Positions 35,491-43,945 of a DNA stretch of 58,533 nt are shown piece after piece. The stretch comes from Methanobacteriota archaeon (lineage in GTDB: Bacteria > Bacteroidota > Bacteroidia > Flavobacteriales_D > Sanyastnellaceae). The number at the start of each line of letters is the position of its first letter. Within the stretch, counting starts at the first letter, position 1. The stretch lies in contig PBNL01000009.1 of the NCBI GenBank assembly GCA_002723115.1, forward strand, positions 1 through 58,533. Direction: 5' to 3'. A program made the position numbers and the translations under genes. The notes below the pieces were generated by a model. That model was not told where the DNA came from. It saw only the letters and a program-made list of their open reading frames with translations, and ran no database searches.

Positions 35491-35508
35491 ATAAAGATCG
35501 TTTAGAGA

Positions 35509-36132
35509 TTATTGTAGCCTTACGTAAACGACGGCCTTAGTTTCAAAAAACTCTTCTGAATACCAACCTGATATTGGAAGTACTTCTGAAGATCTTTTTA
35601 TCTCACTAAGTTCTTCTTTTAAATCGCCTCCTTTCAAGTATAGTATGCCGTTAGGCCAAGGGTTTAAACACTTGTCACTAATCTTGTTTTCTATCCATGG
35701 GAGAAATTTACTCATCCTAGTAACAGCTCTACTAACAATAAAGTCAAATTTCCCAGGAACTTCATTGGCCCTTAAGTGGTAAGCTGTAACGTTTTTCAAT
35801 CCTAGTTCAGCTATCAACGCCTTTACAACTTTGATTTTTTTGCCAATGCTGTCACATAAGACAAACTCAACATTTGGGTATAGAATAGCTAATGGTAAGC
35901 CTGGAAGTCCTCCACCTGTTCCTACGTCTAAAACTTTGGATCCATCTGCAAATCTCATTGCTTTAGAAATTGCCAAACTGTGAAGAACATGGCGAGTGTA
36001 GAACTCATCAATATCCTTCCTAGATACAAGATTTATTTGAGAATTCCACTCAGTGAAACTCTTGCCCAGCTTTAGGAACTGAGATTTTTGATCGTCAGTT
36101 AATTCTGGAAAATACGTTTCTATTACTTCCAA
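35509..36132 (-). CDS. rsmG: 16S rRNA (guanine(527)-N7)-methyltransferase
   Basis: Methylates G527 of 16S rRNA (also called GidB). The 207-residue product has NLVSRKDIDEFYTRHVLHSLAI, the AdoMet-binding loop VLDVGTGGGLPGLPLAILYP (about residue 70) and later FDFIVSRAVTRMSKFLPWI, which fit the family throughout. The start is a TTG at 36132 (MEVIETYFPELT), since no ATG or GTG is available near the N-terminus. It lies 10 nt after the stop of the secreted-protease gene, on the same strand. Confidence 0.94.
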   Translation of the reverse strand: MEVIETYFPELTDDQKSQFLKLGKSFTEWNSQINLVSRKDIDEFYTRHVLHSLAISKAMRFADGSKVLDVGTGGGLPGLPLAILYPNVEFVLCDSIGKKIKVVKALIAELGLKNVTAYHLRANEVPGKFDFIVSRAVTRMSKFLPWIENKISDKCLNPWPNGILYLKGGDLKEELSEIKRSSEVLPISGWYSEEFFETKAVVYVRLQ

Positions 36133-36142
36133 TACAGGAGTT

Positions 36143-38389
36143 TTAGTGTACTACACCAATTTGGTTTACAGCTCTTTCACCTTTAGAGTTAATCCATGTC
36201 ACAATGTATAGACCCTCAGTCCAAGCGCTAACATCTACCTGTGTTCTGCTAGAATTTATATTTTGGTCTGAATGCATAACTCGTCCAGCAGCATCTGAAA
36301 TCATAAACTCGCCATCAGCAGATGGGGTTTCAATAGTCAGGATGTTGTTAGCAGGGTTTGGATAAATATCCAGCTTGGGCATTGTAGCACCTACTGATGA
36401 CCATTCTGTGCAGAATTGGTCAGTTTCAGATTCTTCGAATACTCCATCAGATTCTACCATTACATTATTGTCATCGTCATATACAACCCAGCTTCCCTCA
36501 CCGTATTCGCAGCAAAGGCCATCACCGTATGAATCGTGTAGAGTTACAATGTAGCATCCTTCTTCAAGGCACAGATCAACAACTACTTGCTCACCATCCA
36601 AATCGTCTGCATATGGTCCGCCTTCATAAATAACAGTACCAAGACGCTTGATAGTCCATGTAGTTTCTGAGCCATAATCGTCTAGAGTAAGAACAAATGA
36701 AAAATCGTAAGTATCTCCAGCGAAAGTTGAGAATTCAGCTTCAGTTTCGTCGTTAAGTGAATTCTCGTCGTTTACACCGTTAGGATTACTCACTTCAACT
36801 TCAATAGTGTTGCCCCCATCTACAGGAGTAAATTGAGGGAGACTTATTGTTTCAGTACCTCCTTGACTCAAATTTCCAGTCCAGTTTATCTGTTGAGAGT
36901 TTGAGTTATTGATGTTGTAAATGATAGTACATGATGTTAAGTTGTTATTGCCAGGATTGCTCAAAATAACATCAACTTCGATAGGGTCTGACCCGCAAAT
37001 CAAGCCTTCAGGAGCGCCTGAAATTGTAACACCCGCATCGTTGTCGTATGAAATAGCTCCGTCAGGATATCCATCCCAAACCATTGTTCCACCACCAGAA
37101 GGATCTAAGTATTGAGAAGCTCCATTGCCCCAGCTAACATCTAATCTTCCGTAGTAATCGTATTGACCGTTGTTTTGGCTTCCTTGACAAGCAGCAGCAC
37201 CTCCGTATAACTGTCCAATAATTCTGTGGTTGTTGTCAAATAGTGGAGCTCCTGATGATCCAGGCTCTGTTACACCATCTTCCCATTGATCAATAAACCA
37301 AACCGCAGCACCAGCAGCATTTGTTGGATATGGACTATCATCTTCAAAACAGATCTTCTTAATGTCTCCACCTGGATGGTGAATGCTGACAGCAGATGAA
37401 GGTGTTACTCCTGATGCGTCAAAACCAGCGTACTGAACGTTAAAAGATGCAGGTGGAGTTTCACTTAACTCTAAAAGAGCATAGTCAGAACTGCCGTTGC
37501 TTACAAGTGTTGTAGCACCACTAATGCTTTGGTTAGTTGGACCAGTAGATCCGTTGCATGTTGCGCTTTCGTGATTAAAGTAAAACAACCAAGAGCCAGG
37601 ATTACCAAGACAGTGATTTGCTGTTAAGAAATACGGTGTTCCGTCGTTAGCTGTGTTGTTGATTAATGCTCCAGTGCAGGCTCCCCAGCCACCTTCTACG
37701 ATAATCGCAACTGATCTTGATTCAGTTTGCCATGGAGCTCCTTCTGGACAATTGATGTTGATGTTACAAGCTCCAGAGTTTCCAAATGGCCCTCTGTATT
37801 GTTCTGCTACATCTTCTGCGTATTGCAATAAGCTTCTGTAGCCATAAACTGCTTGATCAATTGCAATAGGAGCTGTTTTGCCTCTAGAAATTGGCTGGTG
37901 TAATTCGACAATGATTTCAGAGCCAATTATTACCCCAGTTGCTAAACCACCCCACTCTTTCATGTTTCTATGGTCAAATCTTCCAATAAATTGTTGAGTA
38001 AGAGGAGACCAAACAAATAGATATGCACCTTTCTCAAGTGCAAATTCAGAAAATCTTACAGACATGCAAGTTGCATCTTCTCCTGTGATAGCTACTCTCC
38101 AAACGTTTTCATCACCTTCAACAGTCCAGTAACCATGAGTTTCAGGTCTAATATCTACTGAATTCTCAACACCAAATCTCCAAGGCATGTCCTTTATTTT
38201 ATCTGTAACTGCATCCTCAGCCGCTAGAGCTTCTCTATCAATAGCAGGAAGTTCAACTCTTGTTGAATTCAAACTTTCAGAGTTCATCATGAATGAAGGT
38301 TCACCACCATAACTGATTTGGGCTTGAGTAGACGTGAAAACAGCAAAGCATAATAGCAAAGCCAAAAATTTAGCAATAGTCTTTTTCAT
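36143..38389 (-). CDS. Secreted lysyl-endopeptidase-like serine protease with type IX (type A) sorting domain
   Basis: 748 residues. A signal peptide (IAKFLALLLCFAVFTSTQAQ) precedes a propeptide and a trypsin-fold domain similar to Achromobacter lysyl endopeptidase: GACTGALINNTANDGTPYFLTANHC has the catalytic His (about residue 257), SSDYALLELS the Asp (about 302) and GVTEPGSSGAPLF the Ser (about 378). VSIHHPGGDIKKI is another family mark. Then come an adhesion-like beta region with many cysteines and acidic residues, and a C-terminal type A secretion tail (KLDIYPNPANNILTI, then AWTEGLYIVTW). By family knowledge it is exported by the type IX system. Lysine specificity is inferred. Confidence 0.9.
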   Translation of the reverse strand: MKKTIAKFLALLLCFAVFTSTQAQISYGGEPSFMMNSESLNSTRVELPAIDREALAAEDAVTDKIKDMPWRFGVENSVDIRPETHGYWTVEGDENVWRVAITGEDATCMSVRFSEFALEKGAYLFVWSPLTQQFIGRFDHRNMKEWGGLATGVIIGSEIIVELHQPISRGKTAPIAIDQAVYGYRSLLQYAEDVAEQYRGPFGNSGACNININCPEGAPWQTESRSVAIIVEGGWGACTGALINNTANDGTPYFLTANHCLGNPGSWLFYFNHESATCNGSTGPTNQSISGATTLVSNGSSDYALLELSETPPASFNVQYAGFDASGVTPSSAVSIHHPGGDIKKICFEDDSPYPTNAAGAAVWFIDQWEDGVTEPGSSGAPLFDNNHRIIGQLYGGAAACQGSQNNGQYDYYGRLDVSWGNGASQYLDPSGGGTMVWDGYPDGAISYDNDAGVTISGAPEGLICGSDPIEVDVILSNPGNNNLTSCTIIYNINNSNSQQINWTGNLSQGGTETISLPQFTPVDGGNTIEVEVSNPNGVNDENSLNDETEAEFSTFAGDTYDFSFVLTLDDYGSETTWTIKRLGTVIYEGGPYADDLDGEQVVVDLCLEEGCYIVTLHDSYGDGLCCEYGEGSWVVYDDDNNVMVESDGVFEESETDQFCTEWSSVGATMPKLDIYPNPANNILTIETPSADGEFMISDAAGRVMHSDQNINSSRTQVDVSAWTEGLYIVTWINSKGERAVNQIGVVH

Positions 38390-38390
38390 T

Positions 38391-38789
38391 TTAGTAAGTG
38401 TAACTAAGTGTAGGTTTCCAATTTTCTAGCAAGATAAAAGTTGTGCCTCTTGGCGTACCTCTAAACTCGCTAATATCGTATTTCAATTCTTCAATAATCA
38501 TTGCCCTGCAAGGGTCACCATCAGAACGATGAACAATGCGCATAGGTTGCTTAGGTGGCAAACTTTTAAGCATGGGGCCATTTGGTTCAATTGCGAATGT
38601 GTGATCTCCGCATCCACCAGAATAGCTTACTCGTGTAAATAAAGTATCTCCTTGAATGAAAGCCGTGTCGATATCCAATGCTGCTGCTTCAAATACAACC
38701 TGAGAATCGATAGATTTTTTCTCAGAACTACATGACCAAACACTAATGGTGAGTGCTAATAGAACTAAAGAAAGAATGCGATTTTTCAC
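38391..38789 (-). CDS. Small uncharacterised lipoprotein
   Basis: 132 residues from the GTG at 38789, which begins MKNRILSLVLLALTISVWSC, a lipoprotein signal with the cysteine in the SVWSC context. The rest is acidic-to-neutral and beta-like, with two cysteines (GGCGDH and DGDPCRA) and no family I recognise. A TATCTTTA box lies 4 nt before the GTG; using an upstream ATG at 38825 would take 20 nt of uvrB and break the signal. It follows uvrB by 16 nt and precedes the secreted protease by 1 nt, so the two may share a transcript. Confidence 0.7.
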   Translation of the reverse strand: MKNRILSLVLLALTISVWSCSSEKKSIDSQVVFEAAALDIDTAFIQGDTLFTRVSYSGGCGDHTFAIEPNGPMLKSLPPKQPMRIVHRSDGDPCRAMIIEELKYDISEFRGTPRGTTFILLENWKPTLSYTY

Positions 38790-38805
38790 ATTGTAAAGAT
38801 ATGAC

Positions 38806-40842
38806 CTACTTACTTCTAAGCTCAATTAAGTTTTCAAGAGCAAAATGCTCATCTCTCAAGCGTGCTGCCTCGAGAAAATCCATGTCTTTTGCAGCTTTAT
38901 TCATTGCTTTTTTAGCATGGTCAGATAGCTTTCTTAACTCCTCTATCTTCATCGTTCTCAATACTGGATCTGAAGCAGGTTTAATGGTAAGTTGATCTGG
39001 CTCGGCTGCGATGTTTTTGAGTCTTCTGGTAACGTGATGACTTTGGCTGTGTAAGCTGTGTTTTTCACGTTTGATTTGTTGAGGGACTTGTCCAGTTTCT
39101 TTATTAAATGCCTCTTGTTTCTCTCTCCTACGTTTAGTTTCATCTATAGTCTGTTGCATGCTCTTTGTTATTTTGTCAGCATACATGATTACACGACCAT
39201 TAATATTTCGAGCTGCTCTTCCTGCAGTTTGAGTTAGCGATCTAACACTTCTTAAAAAGCCTTCCTTATCAGCATCCATAATTGCCACTAGGCTTACTTC
39301 AGGAAGGTCAAGTCCCTCTCTTAGAAGGTTAACACCTACAAGAACATCGAATTCTCCCTCTCTTAAATCCTGTAAGATCGCTACTCTTTCAAGTGTTTTA
39401 ACATCAGAGTGTATGTAACGGGTAGCAATGTTTATTCTTTCGAGATACTTTGTTAATTCTTCAGCCATTCTCTTCGTGAGAGTTGTAACTAGAACTCGAT
39501 CACCATTTCCAACTGTTTTCTGTATTTCTGAAACTAGGTCATCTACTTGATGGGTGCATGGGCGTACTTCTATCGGTGGATCTAAAAGTCCTGTTGGTCT
39601 GATTACCTGTTCGACAATTACTCCTCCTGCGCGTTCTAATTCAATATCCGCTGGTGTGGCACTAACGTAAATACATTGATTAAGCATGCCAGTGAATTCC
39701 TCAGCCGTGAGTGGTCTGTTGTCTAGGGCCGATGGTAGTCTAAATCCGTGTTCAACAAGATTGACTTTTCTAGATCTATCACCACCGTACATTGCGCCGA
39801 CTTGAGGTATGGTGACGTGACTTTCGTCAACTACTAATAAGAAGTCGTCTGGAAAGTAATCTAGTAGGCAGAAGGGTCTTTCTCCTGGTTGTCTTCTGTC
39901 GAAGTAGCGGGAGTAGTTCTCGATTCCAGAACAGTATCCTAGTTCCTTGATCATTTCCAGGTCGTAGAGGGTTCGTTCTTCGAGGCGCTGGGCTTCTAGG
40001 TCGTGGCCTTGTTCAAGGTGGAATTGTTTGTGCTTTACCAGGTCCTGTTGGATTTCCCAAACGCATTGGTCAGTGTTTTCCTTACTGCTGACAAATAGGT
40101 TGGCGGGGTAGATCTTGAAGGTGTCGAAATCGTGGATTCGACTACCTGTTTCTGGGTCTATTGTGTAGAGATCTTCGATTTCATCACCCCAAAAGGAAAT
40201 TCTTAAGGCGTGGTCGGCATATGCCAAGTACACGTCAACTGTATCGCCCTGTACCCTGAACGATCCCCTAACTAGGTCGAGTTGAGTTCTACTATAAAGG
40301 CTTGAAACTAGCATGTGGAGAAGGGCATTGCGACTTATTGTCATTCCCTTGGAAACTTCTATGACGCTTTTGTGGAATTCGTTTGGGTTTCCTATTCCAT
40401 ATATACAACTAATACTTGCAACAACTATAATGTCACTTCTTCCGCTTAGTAGAGATGATGTAGTACTCAATCTAAGCTTTTCAATTTCTTGATTGATTTG
40501 AAGATCCTTTTCAATGTATGTTCCCGTTGTAGGGATGAATGCTTCTGGTTGATAATAGTCGTAATAGCTGACGAAATATTCTACTAGGTTGTTTGGGAAA
40601 AATGCTTTGAATTCGCTATAGAGTTGTGCAGCGAGGGTTTTGTTGTGGGAAAGGACTAGGGTGGGGCGTCCGGTTTGGGCTATTACATTGGCTATGGAAA
40701 AAGTTTTTCCAGATCCTGTAACACCTAATAATACCTGATGCTCTGTGCCAGAATTAACCCCATCCACAAGCTGTTTAATAGCTTCTGGCTGATCACCTCT
40801 TGGGGTGTAATCGCTTATCAATTCAAATTCTGACTTTGCCAC
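38806..40842 (-). CDS. uvrB: UvrABC excinuclease subunit B
   Basis: DNA-damage recognition helicase-like subunit of nucleotide excision repair. The product (678 residues) has Walker A LLGVTGSGKTFSIANVI near residue 45, the beta-hairpin region YYDYYQPEAFIPTTGTYIEKD, DDFLLVVDESHVTIPQVG, QCIYVSATPADIE and a C-terminal UVR hairpin (MNKAAKDMDFLEAARLRDEHFALE). I use the GTG at 40842: a consensus TAAATTTG box lies 6 nt upstream (40849-40856), so the TTG at 40851 is inside the promoter. Downstream is a small lipoprotein gene. Confidence 0.96.
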   Translation of the reverse strand: MAKSEFELISDYTPRGDQPEAIKQLVDGVNSGTEHQVLLGVTGSGKTFSIANVIAQTGRPTLVLSHNKTLAAQLYSEFKAFFPNNLVEYFVSYYDYYQPEAFIPTTGTYIEKDLQINQEIEKLRLSTTSSLLSGRSDIIVVASISCIYGIGNPNEFHKSVIEVSKGMTISRNALLHMLVSSLYSRTQLDLVRGSFRVQGDTVDVYLAYADHALRISFWGDEIEDLYTIDPETGSRIHDFDTFKIYPANLFVSSKENTDQCVWEIQQDLVKHKQFHLEQGHDLEAQRLEERTLYDLEMIKELGYCSGIENYSRYFDRRQPGERPFCLLDYFPDDFLLVVDESHVTIPQVGAMYGGDRSRKVNLVEHGFRLPSALDNRPLTAEEFTGMLNQCIYVSATPADIELERAGGVIVEQVIRPTGLLDPPIEVRPCTHQVDDLVSEIQKTVGNGDRVLVTTLTKRMAEELTKYLERINIATRYIHSDVKTLERVAILQDLREGEFDVLVGVNLLREGLDLPEVSLVAIMDADKEGFLRSVRSLTQTAGRAARNINGRVIMYADKITKSMQQTIDETKRRREKQEAFNKETGQVPQQIKREKHSLHSQSHHVTRRLKNIAAEPDQLTIKPASDPVLRTMKIEELRKLSDHAKKAMNKAAKDMDFLEAARLRDEHFALENLIELRSK

Positions 40843-40848
40843 GTGTGT

Positions 40849-40856
40849 CAAATTTA
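40849..40856 (-). promoter_or_regulatory. Probable -7 promoter box of uvrB
   Basis: The minus strand reads TAAATTTG, a full match to TANNTTTG, 6 nt before the GTG at 40842. No TTTG is found at 17-23 nt upstream, where the rplI terminator lies. It also decides the start codon. Confidence 0.5.
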
Positions 40857-40862
40857 TGACGT

Positions 40863-40888
40863 AAAAAAGGCCCGCCTAAGCGAGCCTT
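40863..40888 (-). terminator. Terminator of the rpsF-rpsR-rplI operon
   Basis: On the minus strand AAGGCTCGC and GCGGGCCTT (with CTTA-type loop and one mismatch) form a stem, followed by TTTTTTAC. It lies 24 nt after the rplI stop and just before uvrB. Confidence 0.8.
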
Positions 40889-40911
40889 CTTAAAAGTGTG
40901 TTTATAAGCTT

Positions 40912-41358
40912 TTATTCAGCAACAACTTCAAACTTAACAGTTGCAGTTGCTTCTTTATAAACTTTTACTGTAGCCTCGTAAGAACCAAGTTCTTTGATAG
41001 CGTCGCTAGAAAGTTTAATCTGCTTGCGATCAATATCGTAACCAGCGTTTTGAATAGCTTCAGCTAATTGGATGCTGTTAACTGAACCGAAAATCTTTCC
41101 AGACTCGCCAGCCTTTGCACCAATCTTAACGCTAAGGTTGTTGAGTGAATCAACAATTCCTTGAGCTGCTTCGATTGCTTTAGCTTCCTTATGAGATTGT
41201 TGACGAATTACTTCAGCAACAATTTTTCTAGCTGACTCAGTAGCCGCAATTGCCTTTCCTTGTGGGATTAGGAAGTTGCGCGCAAATCCAGTTTTTACAG
41301 TAACAATATCATTCTTGCTACCTAACTGGTCGATGTCTTCTTTTAGAATAATATCCAT
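40912..41358 (-). CDS. rplI: 50S ribosomal protein L9
   Basis: 148 residues, the usual length of L9. The N-terminal domain reads MDIILKEDIDQLGSKNDIVTVKTGFARNFLIPQGKAI, the diagnostic rRNA-binding part, followed by the long connecting helix and C-terminal domain (KIGAKAGESGKIFGSV, KVYKEATATVKFEV). It is last of the three-gene ribosomal operon and ends before a clear hairpin terminator. Confidence 0.97.
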   Translation of the reverse strand: MDIILKEDIDQLGSKNDIVTVKTGFARNFLIPQGKAIAATESARKIVAEVIRQQSHKEAKAIEAAQGIVDSLNNLSVKIGAKAGESGKIFGSVNSIQLAEAIQNAGYDIDRKQIKLSSDAIKELGSYEATVKVYKEATATVKFEVVAE

Positions 41359-41366
41359 GACGTTTA

Positions 41367-41630
41367 TTAGTATAGGTTGTCAGCTACGTAAGGCATTAGT
41401 GCTAGGTGACGAGCTTTTTTAATAGCTTGTCCAGCCTTGCGCTGATACTTTAGGCTAGTACCAGTTATACGACGTGGTAAAATTTTACCCTGTGGGTTAC
41501 AAAGCATTAAAAGGAAATCTGGATCCTTGTAGTCAATGTACTTGATACCTTTTTTGCGGAAACGACAGTAACGCTCTGCTTTAGTTTCGATATCAATTGC
41601 TTGTAAGTAACGTACTTGCTTATCTGCCAT
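41367..41630 (-). CDS. rpsR: 30S ribosomal protein S18
   Basis: 87 residues. The core ends in IDYKDPDFLLMLCNPQGKILPRRITGTSLKYQRKAGQAIKKARHLALMPYV, which is the typical S18 C-terminal domain. It lies between rpsF (12 nt upstream) and rplI (8 nt downstream), the classic order. Confidence 0.97.
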   Translation of the reverse strand: MADKQVRYLQAIDIETKAERYCRFRKKGIKYIDYKDPDFLLMLCNPQGKILPRRITGTSLKYQRKAGQAIKKARHLALMPYVADNLY

Positions 41631-41642
41631 AATTTCTAGGTA

Positions 41643-42020
41643 TTAAGCGTTTGGAGCATCCGCAGAAGCTTCTGCAGTTGACTCTGATTTGCGGTTAGAC
41701 TTGTCGCGGCGTGATTCCGCGTATGCGATGTGGTGCTTATCCATTGCAGTTGTGAGGAATCTGATGATTCTCTCGTCGCGACGGAATTCAGTCTCGAAGG
41801 GACGGACTGCAGAACCCTCTGCTTCCCACTCAATCAGATGGTAGAAGCCTGTTGACTTCTTCTGGATTGGGTAAGCGAGCTTTCTAAGCCCCCATGCATC
41901 CTCATGTAGGATCTTACCGCCATTGCTAGCGATTGTTGCACGGTACTTCTCAACTGTTTCCGCTACCTGTTCTGCAGATAGCACGGGAGTCATAATGAAA
42001 ACAGTTTCGTATCTATTCAT
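41643..42020 (-). CDS. rpsF: 30S ribosomal protein S6
   Basis: From ATG 42020 the product is 125 residues: MNRYETVFIMTPVLSAEQVAETVEKY starts an S6 ferredoxin-like fold, with ILHEDAWGLRKLAYPIQKKSTGFYHLIEW and FETEFRRDERIIRFLTT. The Ala/Ser-rich acidic tail (about 25 residues) is common in S6. A start 9 codons upstream is possible but would reach into the A/T-rich leader. It has a good promoter upstream (42045-42076). Confidence 0.96.
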   Translation of the reverse strand: MNRYETVFIMTPVLSAEQVAETVEKYRATIASNGGKILHEDAWGLRKLAYPIQKKSTGFYHLIEWEAEGSAVRPFETEFRRDERIIRFLTTAMDKHHIAYAESRRDKSNRKSESTAEASADAPNA

Positions 42021-42044
42021 TTTAAAATGATTTTTAATGGGGCG

Positions 42045-42076
42045 CAAAATTACGTAATACTTGGGAAATCAACAAA
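42045..42076 (-). promoter_or_regulatory. Promoter of rpsF-rpsR-rplI
   Basis: On the minus strand TTTG (42073-42076), 20 nt, then TAATTTTG (42045-42052): the best Bacteroidota promoter in the window, 24 nt before the rpsF ATG. A 7-bp inverted repeat (CAAAGTT at 42073-42079, AACTTTG at 42089-42095) overlaps the -33 element and may be an operator. Confidence 0.75.
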
Positions 42077-42132
42077 GTTCTATACCAAAACTTTGCTACT
42101 CACCTCATGGGTGTGTGTTTAGTGTGTAAAAC

Positions 42133-42140
42133 TAGCTTTG
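42133..42140 (+). promoter_or_regulatory. Probable -7 promoter box of dnaX
   Basis: TAGCTTTG matches TANNTTTG and lies 32 nt before the dnaX ATG. The -33 part is not obvious. It is divergent to the rpsF promoter. Confidence 0.45.
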
Positions 42141-42172
42141 TTTGCGCCGGTTTTCAAAACGATATTCGCAAC

Positions 42173-43945
42173 ATGAGTGATACACAATACTTAGTCTCTG
42201 CTAGGAAATACCGCCCACAAGATTGGGGGGAAGTTGTAGGCCAAGATGGTATTACTCAAACTCTTAAGCAAGCTATTTCTTCAGGCCAAATAGCTCAAGC
42301 ATACCTTTTTTGCGGTCCTCGTGGTGTGGGCAAAACTACATCTGCTAGAATTTTCGCGAGAGCAATTAACGGTTTTGACCCAAATGACGATGCAATGTCA
42401 TTTAACGTGTTTGAGTTAGACGCGGCATCAAATAATAAGGTTGAGGACATTCGCAGTATTGTTGAACAAGTACGCATTCCACCACAGCACGGAAAGTACA
42501 AGGTATATATCATCGATGAGGTGCATATGTTAAGCCAGGCTGCGTTCAATGCCTTTTTGAAAACATTGGAAGAGCCTCCTGCACACGCTGTTTTTATTCT
42601 TGCCACAACTGAAAAGCACAAAATTCTTCCAACGATTTTATCTCGTTGCCAGATTTTTGACTTCCACAGAATCACTGTACCATCAATGGTTAACCATTTA
42701 AAGGAAATTGCTTCTAAAGAGGGTGTTCATGCTTCAGAAGATGGGTTGCATGTAATTGCTGCAAAAGCTGATGGAGCATTGCGTGATGCTTTGAGTATGT
42801 TTGACCAACTTGTTGCATTTGCTGGAAAAGAATTGACTTATGAAGTGGTTACTGAGCAACTGCATGTACTAGACCACGATACATATTTTGAGGTTGTAGA
42901 TTACGCTTTAAAATCAAACATTCCAGATTCTCTACTACTATTTGATCAAGTTCTAGCTAGGGGATTTGATGCACATCACTTTTTGAATGGTTTGGGCTCA
43001 CATCTGAGAAATTTGATGGTTTGTAGGGACGAGAAAACACTAGGTTTATTTGAAGCTACTCCAGATGTAAAAAACAAGTATGCTGAACAGGCAGCGCTTG
43101 CTGATTTGTATTTTGTTGTTGGCGCATTAGATGTTGTTAATGAGGCTGATACGCAGTATCGCACATCCCAACATCAAAGATTGTTAGTCGAATTAGCAAT
43201 TATGAAGATTTGTTCTCTGCAATCAGCGGAGAAAAAAAAAACTGACGACCTAGTTGCTCCAGCAACTTTAGCATCACCAGTTTCATCTTCTGTTCCTAAA
43301 ATCCCAAAACAACCAAAACCAGTTGCGCCAGAGCCTATTCCTGCTGCAATTGTAGAAAAGAAGGTTGAGCCTATATCAGCGCCTTCAACTGTTCCTTCTC
43401 AAACGAATACACCTACTCCAGAGCCAATTGCAATTCAACACACTCCAGCGGCTAAAATCAAGCCTACTGGTGTGTTGAGAAAAAAGGGTGTCGCTCTTGC
43501 TGGAAAATCAGCAAAACTAGCCGAGACGAATGAAGCTGAAATCATAGAAGACAACATTATAGACCCTTCTTGGAATGAAGAGCCAACATCGGAAAAAGTC
43601 AAAGAGGCATGGGATGATTTTGTGAGTATTAAAAGGAAGCAAGATAGAATTAGCTTAGTTGCTTCATTGACAATGTGTGAGGTTGCTCTAGATGGAAAAG
43701 TCGTGAAGTTTGAGGTGAAGAATGCACTACAAGAAGAGCAATTGAATAGCGAAAGAGCTGGTCTTTTATTTCACATCAGGCAATATGTAAAGTGTGCTGA
43801 TCTTGAGTTGGAAATTAAACTTGAGCAAACAAGTGATGATGCACCTAAGGTTTTCCTGACCGATAAGGAGAAATACCAAAAAATGGTAGAAAAGAATCCG
43901 GCGTTAGAAAACTTGAGAAAGAAGTTGGACTTGGATTTAGCTTAA
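42173..43945 (+). CDS. dnaX: DNA polymerase III subunit gamma/tau
   Basis: 590-residue clamp-loader subunit. From the ATG at 42173: SARKYRPQDWGEVVGQ, Walker A GPRGVGKTTSARIFAR (near residue 48), Walker B YIIDEVHMLS, sensor 1 LATTEKHKILPTILSRC and GALRDALSMFDQL, then the collar domain up to about residue 350, then a proline-rich tau part. The usual cysteine-rich zinc module between Walker A and DAASN is missing: only GFDPNDDAMSFNVFELDAASNN stands there. A10 at 43232-43241 lies just after the collar; a slip by one A in either direction ends translation at once (TGA or TAG), so a gamma-like form of about 357 residues may be made. An upstream start (42107) is less likely than 42173. The next gene starts in its stop (TAATG). 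Confidence 0.95.
   Translation: MSDTQYLVSARKYRPQDWGEVVGQDGITQTLKQAISSGQIAQAYLFCGPRGVGKTTSARIFARAINGFDPNDDAMSFNVFELDAASNNKVEDIRSIVEQVRIPPQHGKYKVYIIDEVHMLSQAAFNAFLKTLEEPPAHAVFILATTEKHKILPTILSRCQIFDFHRITVPSMVNHLKEIASKEGVHASEDGLHVIAAKADGALRDALSMFDQLVAFAGKELTYEVVTEQLHVLDHDTYFEVVDYALKSNIPDSLLLFDQVLARGFDAHHFLNGLGSHLRNLMVCRDEKTLGLFEATPDVKNKYAEQAALADLYFVVGALDVVNEADTQYRTSQHQRLLVELAIMKICSLQSAEKKKTDDLVAPATLASPVSSSVPKIPKQPKPVAPEPIPAAIVEKKVEPISAPSTVPSQTNTPTPEPIAIQHTPAAKIKPTGVLRKKGVALAGKSAKLAETNEAEIIEDNIIDPSWNEEPTSEKVKEAWDDFVSIKRKQDRISLVASLTMCEVALDGKVVKFEVKNALQEEQLNSERAGLLFHIRQYVKCADLELEIKLEQTSDDAPKVFLTDKEKYQKMVEKNPALENLRKKLDLDLA
43232..43241 (+). other. A10 slippage site in dnaX
   Basis: GAG-A10-CTGACGACCTAG. 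Zero frame: K-K-K-T-D-D-L. With 11 A the frame is AAC-TGA; with 9 A it is CTG-ACG-ACC-TAG. Both short products end within four codons, at residue about 357-360, at the end of domain III. Confidence 0.65.

Noticed and set aside
35414-35494. Plus-strand 26-codon frame ending in the hairpin (MVYDYVGFNFLAG...)
   Set aside because: Too short, no -7 box close by, and its second half is the terminator stem itself, so coding is unlikely.
42089-42140. TTTG at 42092-42095 as -33 element of the dnaX promoter
   Set aside because: The distance to TAGCTTTG is 37 nt, too long for this promoter type.
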